Assembly: GCA_934643145.1 (NCBI GenBank)
Contig: CAKUBM010000015.1
Span: 1 to 47,151, forward strand
Direction: 5' to 3'
DNA length: 47,151 bases
Source of the DNA: an uncultured Collinsella sp.
GTDB lineage: Bacteria; Actinomycetota; Coriobacteriia; Coriobacteriales; Coriobacteriaceae
The notes under the pieces are model-generated. The model was not told the DNA's origin. It worked only from the letters and a program-made list of their open reading frames with translations, and searched no databases. This document shows positions 42,033 to 47,151 of the stretch, in pieces (the first letter of the stretch is position 1; every line of letters begins with the position of its first letter). Both the position numbers and the translations under genes were made by a program.

Positions 42033-42971
42033 ATGCTGTTTTCCGGTATCATCGCTGCCCTTACCAGTCTTTTGATCCCTATCATCATCCTGTTGCTGCT
42101 TCTCCCTAACGCCTGCTATGTCGTCGAGCAGCAACATGCCGTGATTATCGAGCGCCTGGGCAAGTTCAACCGTATCGTCAACGCGGGTTTCCACCTGAAG
42201 GTGCCCGTGATCGACCGCAAGGCCGCCACGGTGAGCCTGCGCACCATGAAAAACGGTTTTGGCATCGACGTTAAGACCCAGGACAACGTGACCATCGGCC
42301 TCGAGGTCTCCGCGCAGTATCACGTGAGCTACGACATGGGTGCGGGTCCGGCGGATTCGGGCATCTACAAGAGCTACTACATGCTGCAGGAGCCCGTCGA
42401 TCAGATGCGCGACTTCATCACCGATGCCCTGCGCTCCTCGATTCCCGTCTATACGCTCGACGAGGTCTTTGCCAAGAAGGACGACATCGCCAAGGACGTC
42501 AACGCTACCGTTTCCGAGCAGATGGCCGCCTACGGCTTCACCCTCGTGTCGACACTCATCACCAAAATCGCGCTGCCGACCGAGGTCGAGAACTCCATGA
42601 ACGACATCAACGCCGCCCAGCGCAAGCGCGCCGCGGCGCAAGAGCTTGCCGAGGCCGACCGCATCAAACGCGTCACCGAGGCGACCGCCGAGGCCGAGGC
42701 TATGGAAAAGGCCGGCGAGGGAATCGCCAACCAGCGCAAGGCCATCGCATTGGGCATCAAGGATTCGCTTGAGATTATCCAGGAGACGGGCGTTGGCAAC
42801 GACGAGGCCAACCAACTGTTCATGTTTACGCAGTGGACCGAGATGATGACGGAGTTCGCCCGTACGGGTAAAAACTCGACGGTCGTGCTGCCGAGCGACT
42901 TTTCGCAGTCAGCCTCGATGTTTGAGCAGATGCTGGCCGCAGGCAAGGTCCAGGGCGATTCGAAGGAGTAG
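42033..42971 (+). CDS. SPFH/stomatin-prohibitin family membrane protein
   Basis: 312 residues. One N-terminal membrane anchor (about 5-27) is followed by the SPFH domain (VVEQQHAVIIERLGKFNRIV, then GFHLKVPVIDR), an Ala/Glu-rich coiled coil (about 195-235, AEADRIKRVTEATAEAEAME) and a C-terminal helix. Such proteins form oligomeric microdomain scaffolds in the membrane and can modulate proteases; the partner here is unknown. AGAGGAG precedes the ATG. rlmH follows after seven bases and is probably cotranscribed. It begins soon after the tRNA-Leu cassette. Confidence 0.88.
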   Translation: MLFSGIIAALTSLLIPIIILLLLLPNACYVVEQQHAVIIERLGKFNRIVNAGFHLKVPVIDRKAATVSLRTMKNGFGIDVKTQDNVTIGLEVSAQYHVSYDMGAGPADSGIYKSYYMLQEPVDQMRDFITDALRSSIPVYTLDEVFAKKDDIAKDVNATVSEQMAAYGFTLVSTLITKIALPTEVENSMNDINAAQRKRAAAQELAEADRIKRVTEATAEAEAMEKAGEGIANQRKAIALGIKDSLEIIQETGVGNDEANQLFMFTQWTEMMTEFARTGKNSTVVLPSDFSQSASMFEQMLAAGKVQGDSKE

Positions 42972-42977
42972 GCACGC

Positions 42978-43448
42978 GTGAAGTACACCGTAGTTTGCGT
43001 CGGCAAGCTCAAGGAGCGCTTTTGGAAGGATGCCTGCGCCGAGTACACCAAGCGCCTGGGCGCCTATGCCAAGGTGGATATGCGCGAGGTGGCCGATATC
43101 GATCCGGCTAAGGCGGGTGGCGTGGATGCCGCGCGCGACAAGGAGGGGGCGGCGATTCTTGCCGCCTTGCCGCCGAGGGCACATGTGATTCTGCTTGCCA
43201 TCGAGGGCAAGGAGCGCTCGAGCGAGGAGCTCTCGGCGCGCCTCGATGACCTTATGCTGCGAGGAAATAGCGATATCGCCTTTGTGATTGGCGGCTCGGA
43301 TGGCGTGAGCGATGCCGTGCGTGCACGCGCCGACGAGATGCTCAGCTTTGGACGCATTACCTTGCCGCACAACCTGGCGCGTGTGGTGCTGCTGGAGCAG
43401 ATCTACCGCGCCTGCAAGATTAGCCGTGGCGAGCCGTATCACAAATAG
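42978..43448 (+). CDS. rlmH: 23S rRNA (pseudouridine-1915-N3)-methyltransferase
   Basis: 156 residues, the typical size of this SPOUT methyltransferase. It methylates pseudouridine 1915 of helix 69 in the 70S ribosome. The knotted SAM site is evident from LAIEGKERSSEE, FVIGGSDGVSD and the C-terminal LPHNLARVVLLEQIYRA with ending GEPYHK, the family hallmark. The start is GTG 42978, with AAGGAG at the end of the preceding gene. Confidence 0.96.
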   Translation: MKYTVVCVGKLKERFWKDACAEYTKRLGAYAKVDMREVADIDPAKAGGVDAARDKEGAAILAALPPRAHVILLAIEGKERSSEELSARLDDLMLRGNSDIAFVIGGSDGVSDAVRARADEMLSFGRITLPHNLARVVLLEQIYRACKISRGEPYHK

Positions 43449-43521
43449 GTCGGCAATACGAAACAATGGCGTGGGACAATAGCTTTCGTTTTGAAGAACG
43501 TGTCTGAGAGGACTATGTGAT

Positions 43522-44292
43522 ATGAAGATCGGATTTGTCGGTTTTGGCAATATGGCGAGCGCTATGGCCGACGGCTGGATTGCCGCCGGTGTGTCTGCGG
43601 GCGACATGTGCGCCTGCGCGGGCCGCTATGACGCTCTCGTCGAGCGTTGTGAGGCACGCGGTATGGCCGCCTGCCATGATGCGGAAGAGGTTGTCGCCGC
43701 ATCCGATATCGTGGTTGCTGCTGTCAAGCCGTACATGATCGAGAAGGTTTTCGCTCCGCTGAAGGACGTGCTTGCCGACAAGGTCGTCCTTTCGGTCGCT
43801 TGGACCTGGGATAGCGCCAAGTGGGAGCAGGTCCTGCCGGGCATCGCTCACATCTCGACGGTACCCAACACGCCGGTATCGGTGGGCGAGGGCGTTATCG
43901 CCTGCGAGAAGGCGTCCACGCTTAGCGGCGAGCAGCGCGACACGGTGCTCGGTCTGCTTGGAAAGCTCGGCACGGTAGTCGAGCTCGATACGTGTCTGCT
44001 TTTTGTGGGCGGCACCGTGGGCGGTTGCGCCCCGGCATTTGTCGCCATGGCAATCGAGGCCCTGGGCGATGCGGCCGTTAAGCACGGTATTCCGCGCGTC
44101 GATGCCTATCGCATCGTGAGCCAGATGGTGCTGGGCACGGCAAAGCTGCAGCTGGCAACCGGTCAGCATCCCGCCGCAATGAAGGACGCCGTGTGCTCGC
44201 CTGGTGGCGCCACCATCAAGGGCGTCGTCGCACTCGAGGACGCTGGCATGCGCAGCGCCCTGGTCAAGGCCATCGACGCCACCCTCCAGTAG
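43522..44292 (+). CDS. proC: Pyrroline-5-carboxylate reductase
   Basis: 256 residues. It reduces pyrroline-5-carboxylate to proline with NAD(P)H in the cytoplasm. The N-terminal Rossmann motif is IGFVGFGNMASAM (about 3-15), the middle has AVKPYMIEKV and STVPNTPVSVGEG, and the C-terminal dimerisation domain carries CSPGGATIKGV. It is slightly shorter than the usual 265-275 residues. The start ATG follows GAGAGGA. No other proline genes lie nearby. Confidence 0.93.
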   Translation: MKIGFVGFGNMASAMADGWIAAGVSAGDMCACAGRYDALVERCEARGMAACHDAEEVVAASDIVVAAVKPYMIEKVFAPLKDVLADKVVLSVAWTWDSAKWEQVLPGIAHISTVPNTPVSVGEGVIACEKASTLSGEQRDTVLGLLGKLGTVVELDTCLLFVGGTVGGCAPAFVAMAIEALGDAAVKHGIPRVDAYRIVSQMVLGTAKLQLATGQHPAAMKDAVCSPGGATIKGVVALEDAGMRSALVKAIDATLQ

Positions 44293-44297
44293 ACCGA

Positions 44298-44444
44298 CCA
44301 AAAGGGGACAGGTTAGTTTTGGCAGGTTTTTCCTGCGGTTTTGTCCCTTGAGCGAAAAGCGCCCCGCAACTGGCTCAATTCCAGTTGCGGGGCGCTTACA
44401 TTTGCCCAGATAAAACCGACCAAAATAAACCTGTCCCTTTTTGG
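44298..44444. repeat. Palindromic element between proC and a small membrane gene
   Basis: Two 25-base segments, 44298-44322 and 44420-44444, are near-perfect inverted copies (core GGGACAGGTT versus AACCTGTCCC). Each is bounded by CCAAAA and TTTTGG. The flanks ACCGACC on the left and CAGGTT on the right are in direct orientation at both. Between them is the terminator at 44357-44397. Confidence 0.82.
44357..44397 (-). terminator. Strong hairpin terminator, probably bidirectional
   Basis: A perfect 17-pair stem AAGCGCCCCGCAACTGG with its complement and loop CTCAATT. On the minus strand it is followed by TTTTC and would end the small membrane gene; on the plus strand it lies 65 bp after proC. 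Confidence 0.85.
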
Positions 44445-44448
44445 CAGG

Positions 44449-44622
44449 TTAGTCCCAGAAGCTGTCTTCCTCGTCCTCGGATTTGGGACCGCGGTCGACG
44501 TACATCTTATGGGTGCGCTTCTCCATTACAAAGGCAAGAATCGCAAACAGCAGGATGCCGCCGGCGAAAAGGATGGCAAAACCGGTGCGGGTGCCAAACA
44601 AAAAGGAAAAAACTGCGTCCAT
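44449..44622 (-). CDS. Small single-helix membrane protein, 57 aa
   Basis: The reading frame MDAVFSFLFGTRTGFAILFA and on has one membrane helix (about 13-34, ILFAGGILLFAILAFVM), then a basic EKRTHKM and an acidic tail (PKSEDEEDSFWD). AAGAAGG lies six bases before the ATG, the frame is followed by a strong terminator, and codon use is good, all supporting a real gene. The likely topology is N-terminus out and tail in the cytoplasm. It is divergent from serS, with 111 bp between starts. The function is unknown. Confidence 0.75.
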   Translation of the reverse strand: MDAVFSFLFGTRTGFAILFAGGILLFAILAFVMEKRTHKMYVDRGPKSEDEEDSFWD

Positions 44623-44646
44623 TGGGTGCCTTCTTGCGTAGTTGAG

Positions 44647-44676
44647 TTGGGTCGTAAACGCTCATAAGTATATACT
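44647..44676 (+). promoter_or_regulatory. Probable serS promoter, overlapping a divergent promoter
   Basis: TTGGGT (44647-44652), 18-base spacer, TATACT (44671-44676). The -10 lies in the palindrome AAGTATATACTT, which also offers TATACT on the minus strand (44668-44673) for the small membrane gene. Confidence 0.45.
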
Positions 44677-44733
44677 TGCCCATACATGTACAAGGTTGCA
44701 ACCTAAATGGAATGTATATCGCCGGAGGATCTA

Positions 44734-46017
44734 ATGCTTGATATCAAGTTTGTTCGCGAGAACCCCGATGCCATCGATACCGCTATGGCCAATCGCCAGA
44801 CGTCTTGGGACCGCGAGAAGTTTTTTGAGCTCGACGATGAGCGCCGTGCCGTCATCACCGAGGTCGAGGAGCTCCAGGCCACGCGCAACGCCGAGTCCAA
44901 GAAGATCGGCGCCCTGATGAAGGAGGGCAAGAAGGACGAGGCCGAGGCCGCCAAGGAGGCCGTGCGCGCCGTCAACGAGAAGATCGACGGTCTGGCCGAG
45001 CGCCGCACTGCCCTCGAGCAGGAGCAGTACGACTTCATGGCTCACCTGCCCAACATTCCGTGCGAGGCCACCCCGTACGGCAAGGACGAGGACGAGAACA
45101 TCGAGCGTCGCCGCTGGGGCACCCCGCGCGAGTTCGACTTCGACTTTAAGCCGCACTGGGATCTGGGTACCGACCTCGACATCCTCGATTTCGAGCGCGG
45201 CAACAAGCTCTCCGGCAGCCGCTTCACCGTTCTCGGTGGCGCCGGCGCTCGCCTGGAGCGCGCTCTCATCAACTTCTTCCTGGACACGCACACCAGCCGT
45301 GGCTTTAAGGAGTGGTGGCCGCCCATCGTCGTCAAGCGTCAGACCATGTTTGGCACGGGTCAGCTCCCCAAGTTCGAGGACGACGCCTATCACGTCTCGG
45401 GCGACAACTTCCTGATCCCCACCGCCGAGGTCGTGCTCACCAACCTGCATGCCGGTGAGGTTCTGGACGCCGACACCCTGCCGCGCCGCTACACCGCCTT
45501 CACTCCTTGCTTCCGTGAGGAAGCCGGTTCCGCTGGTCGCGACACCCGCGGCATCATCCGCCAGCACGAGTTCGACAAGGTCGAGATGGTCAAGTTCGCC
45601 AAGCCGGAGGAGTCCGACGAGGAGCTCGAGAGCATGACCGCCGAGGCCGAGTACCTGCTGCAGCAGCTGGGCCTTCCGTATCGCGTGATTAGCCTGTGCA
45701 CCGGCGATCTGGGCTTCTCTGCCCGTCAGACCTACGACGTCGAGGTTTGGCTGCCGAGCTACAACGCCTACAAGGAGATCAGCTCCTGCTCCAACTGCGG
45801 CGACTTCCAGGCTCGCCGCGCCAATATCAAGTATCGCGACCCCGAGAACTTCAAGGGTTCGCGCTACCTGCATACCCTCAACGGCTCCGGTCTGCCGGCT
45901 GGCCGCACGATGGCCGCCATTCTGGAGAACTACCAGAACGCCGACGGTACCATCACGATCCCCGAGGTTCTGCGTCCCTACATGGGTGGCCTCGAGAAGA
46001 TCGAGCCGGTCGCGTAG
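44734..46017 (+). CDS. serS: Serine-tRNA ligase
   Basis: 427 residues, class II. The N-terminal coiled-coil arm (about 25-105), which holds the long variable arm of tRNA-Ser, is followed by the catalytic core: motif 1 near [20 protein letters not shown], motif 2 [20 protein letters not shown], motif 3 [18 protein letters not shown]. An [15 protein letters not shown] segment is normal for SerRS. The start is ATG 44734 behind GGAGG (five bases); a frame nine codons longer has no ribosome binding site. Confidence 0.97.
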   Translation: MLDIKFVRENPDAIDTAMANRQTSWDREKFFELDDERRAVITEVEELQATRNAESKKIGALMKEGKKDEAEAAKEAVRAVNEKIDGLAERRTALEQEQYDFMAHLPNIPCEATPYGKDEDENIERRRWGTPREFDFDFKPHWDLGTDLDILDFERGNKLSGSRFTVLGGAGARLERALINFFLDTHTSRGFKEWWPPIVVKRQTMFGTGQLPKFEDDAYHVSGDNFLIPTAEVVLTNLHAGEVLDADTLPRRYTAFTPCFREEAGSAGRDTRGIIRQHEFDKVEMVKFAKPEESDEELESMTAEAEYLLQQLGLPYRVISLCTGDLGFSARQTYDVEVWLPSYNAYKEISSCSNCGDFQARRANIKYRDPENFKGSRYLHTLNGSGLPAGRTMAAILENYQNADGTITIPEVLRPYMGGLEKIEPVA

Positions 46018-46040
46018 ATTGGCTGCATAAGCGATTTGCT

Positions 46041-46070
46041 AGGGCACTCCTTTTTGGGGTGCCCTTTTTG
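46041..46070 (+). terminator. Terminator of serS
   Basis: AGGGCACTCC and GGGGTGCCCT form a ten-pair stem (one wobble) around a T-rich loop, followed by TTTTTG. Confidence 0.9.
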
Positions 46071-46188
46071 TGTGCGGCCATACCATGCTGTGCGGACAGC
46101 TCAATAGAAAACACACGAACAACTGTTCTGTATACAGCCATCTACCTGCTATGCTTTTGCTAAATAAGAGCGAGAGAAAGGGGACGCG

Positions 46189-46566
46189 ATGGAGCTGTTT
46201 GATGATCGGGTGGTTTTGTTTGAGAGCGACGAGGGCGGGGAGTACCTGCTTGTGACGTGTGAGCCGTCTGGCATGGGTGGCCTGGTGGTTCGACAGACGA
46301 GCGAGGGGCCGTTGACGCAATGGTGCTACGAGGAGTCGCCTCATGTGGTTGAGACGTTTGTGGCGCACGAGGGGCTTGTGGCCCTAGAGCATTTCTATGG
46401 GGTCCAGACATCTAATCAGGTTGCTCGCATGTTGAGCATCTCGTTTGCCGATTATGATTGTGCCCAGCGGGTGAGATCGCTCCTGAGGGAACTTGATGCT
46501 AAGTTTGACGTGATCGAAAAGCCAATCGATCGTACGGGGAATGGCGGTATATGCGGAGCAGCATGA
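46189..46566 (+). CDS. Hypothetical protein, 125 aa
   Basis: Unrecognised small soluble protein, acidic, with a predicted beta-rich N-terminal half (VVLFESDEGGEYLLVTCEPSG) and a helical C-terminal half containing CAQRVRSLLRELDAKF. Isolated Cys residues do not form a metal motif. AAAGGGG precedes the ATG with a five-base gap. Codon use is less GC-biased than in serS, hinting at an accessory gene. It is located between the serS terminator and the tRNA-Arg pair. Confidence 0.65.
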   Translation: MELFDDRVVLFESDEGGEYLLVTCEPSGMGGLVVRQTSEGPLTQWCYEESPHVVETFVAHEGLVALEHFYGVQTSNQVARMLSISFADYDCAQRVRSLLRELDAKFDVIEKPIDRTGNGGICGAA

Positions 46567-46602
46567 CAAGACTGCGTTCCACAAAAAAGTTTGAAATTGT
46601 GC

Positions 46603-46631
46603 TTGACTCCAATAAGCTAAAGTGGTTTTAT
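46603..46631 (+). promoter_or_regulatory. Promoter of the first tRNA-Arg
   Basis: TTGACT (46603-46608) with an A/T-rich -10 region TTTTATAT at 46626-46633 (17-19 base spacing) and the upstream element AAAAAAGTTTGAAATTGTGC. Confidence 0.7.
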
Positions 46632-46643
46632 ATGTCTTGCGCT

Positions 46644-46720
46644 GCGGCGTTACCTCAGCTGGATAGAGGGTCTGACTACGAATCAGAACGTCATAGGTTC
46701 GAATCCTATACGCCGCACCA
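46644..46720 (+). tRNA. tRNA-Arg (ACG), copy 1
   Basis: 77 nt with encoded CCA. The acceptor is GCGGCGT/ACGCCGC, the anticodon stem TCTGA/TCAGA has loop CTACGAA and anticodon ACG (A34 expected to be edited to inosine), and the T-arm is CATAGG-TTCGAAT-CCTAT. Confidence 0.95.
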
Positions 46721-46996
46721 ATTGAAATTGAAAGCCTCCGGCAACGGGGGCTTTTCTTTTACGTAAACACCGCATGGATTCGAACCTCGGTCGAGGCGCG
46801 GGCGTCAAGAAAACGCGGAGCGTTTTTAGCCCGCGGGCGAGCGCGCCGGCAGGCGGGCGAAGCCGGTGCGGATCCGCGAAGCGGATGCGCGGAATCCTAT
46901 ACGCCGCACCAATTGAACTTGAAGCCTCCGGCAACGGGGGCTTTTCTTTTATGGCAGCACCGCATGGATTCGAACCTCGGTCGAGGCGCGGCCGTC
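46701..46996 (+). repeat. tRNA-linked cassette after tRNA-Arg copy 1, with a partial second unit
   Basis: About 105 bases of direct repeat (from 46701 and from 46892, 191 bp apart, one-base indel and a few changes). Each copy holds the 20-nt tRNA 3' end, the terminator, and the inverted T-arm GGATTCGAACC (46776-46786 and 46966-46976). Between them is an 87-base module (46807-46893) with hairpins AAAACGC-GGA-GCGTTTT, CCGGC/GCCGG and ATCCGC-GAA-GCGGAT. The second unit is cut at about 46996, before any module. Confidence 0.9.
46732..46760 (+). terminator. Terminator of tRNA-Arg copy 1
   Basis: AGCCTCCG-GCAA-CGGGGGCT followed by TTTCTTTT. A second copy follows the duplicated tRNA 3' end at about 46922-46950. 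Confidence 0.85.
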
Positions 46997-47033
46997 TGAA
47001 TTATCACTTCGTAAAATTTTTCCAAATTGTCGC

Positions 47034-47062
47034 TTGACCCATCGAGGGGTCACGTGCATAAT
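47034..47062 (+). promoter_or_regulatory. Promoter of the second tRNA-Arg
   Basis: TTGACC (47034-47039), 17-base spacer, CATAAT (47057-47062). Upstream is AAATTTTTCCAAATTGTCGC. Confidence 0.85.
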
Positions 47063-47074
47063 AATCCGTGCGTT

Positions 47075-47151
47075 GCGGCGTTACCTCAGCTGGATAGAGG
47101 GTCTGACTACGAATCAGAACGTCATAGGTTCGAATCCTATACGCCGCACCA
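47075..47151 (+). tRNA. tRNA-Arg (ACG), copy 2
   Basis: Identical base for base to the copy at 46644-46720. The window ends at its CCA, so any cassette downstream is outside view. Confidence 0.95.

Noticed and set aside
46774..47037. Protein-coding frame across the tRNA-Arg cassette
   Set aside because: The sequence is fully explained by inverted T-arm, hairpin module and terminator; the frame has no ribosome binding site.

Overview
The window is a chromosomal segment from a GC-rich bacterium. Gene content suggests an actinobacterial gut commensal of the class Coriobacteriia, probably Collinsella-like. The supporting features are a monoderm-style Tad pilus locus without a secretin gene, a T-box-controlled pheST operon, an ECF nickel/cobalt transporter, DUF4012 and DUF559-type proteins, and strong GC bias at third codon positions. 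This is inference from content, not from a database search.

Layout. Positions 1-2.6 kb hold small poorly known genes: two divergent starts only 11 bp apart, a Zn-ribbon protein, a DUF5710 protein, and the first codons of an element running off the left edge. tRNA-Val(GAC) lies at 2.6 kb on the minus strand. Next come an EamA-type exporter, a large DUF4012 envelope protein and glmM (3-7.8 kb), then a convergent M32 carboxypeptidase. A complete T-box leader precedes pheS and pheT (9.8-13.8 kb). A nickel/cobalt ECF transporter (M, Q and O subunits, 14.0-16.8 kb) follows a promoter that carries a textbook NikR-type operator. It is followed by a zinc-dependent phospholipase C-like gene, a convergent DUF559/AbiEi-like nuclease gene with a long inverted repeat upstream, pyk (minus), a P-type Ca2+-type ATPase with a structured leader, and rsgA.

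From 25.4 to 35.0 kb there is one tightly overlapping Tad pilus operon: cpaB, tadZ, tadA, tadB, tadC, flp, an unknown membrane protein, a second pilin-like gene, a TadE-like gene, a TadG-like gene, another TadE-like gene and a DUF192 gene. No prepilin peptidase is present. The remainder (35-47 kb) is mostly housekeeping: an RHH antitoxin-like gene beside a toxin-gene fragment, tRNA-Phe, a GH5-like protein lacking the usual acid/base Glu, rsmI, metG, rsmA, tatD, tRNA-Leu, an SPFH protein, rlmH, proC, a 57-residue membrane protein, serS, an unknown gene and two identical tRNA-Arg(ACG) genes. The window ends exactly at the CCA of the second.

The most unusual signal is a recurrent tRNA-linked cassette. 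Directly downstream of tRNA-Phe, tRNA-Leu and the first tRNA-Arg, the 3' end of the tRNA (half T-arm, acceptor strand, discriminator) and its terminator are duplicated at a spacing of 186, 189 and 191 bp. Between the copies sit an inverted copy of that tRNA's own T-arm and a GC-rich module made of consecutive small hairpins. The Leu and Arg modules are the same length and nearly identical, although the tRNA-derived parts differ and match the local tRNA. Other regulatory candidates are a kissing-loop leader before the Ca2+-type ATPase, a shared A/T-rich element upstream of all five tRNA promoters, and several long imperfect intergenic hairpins.
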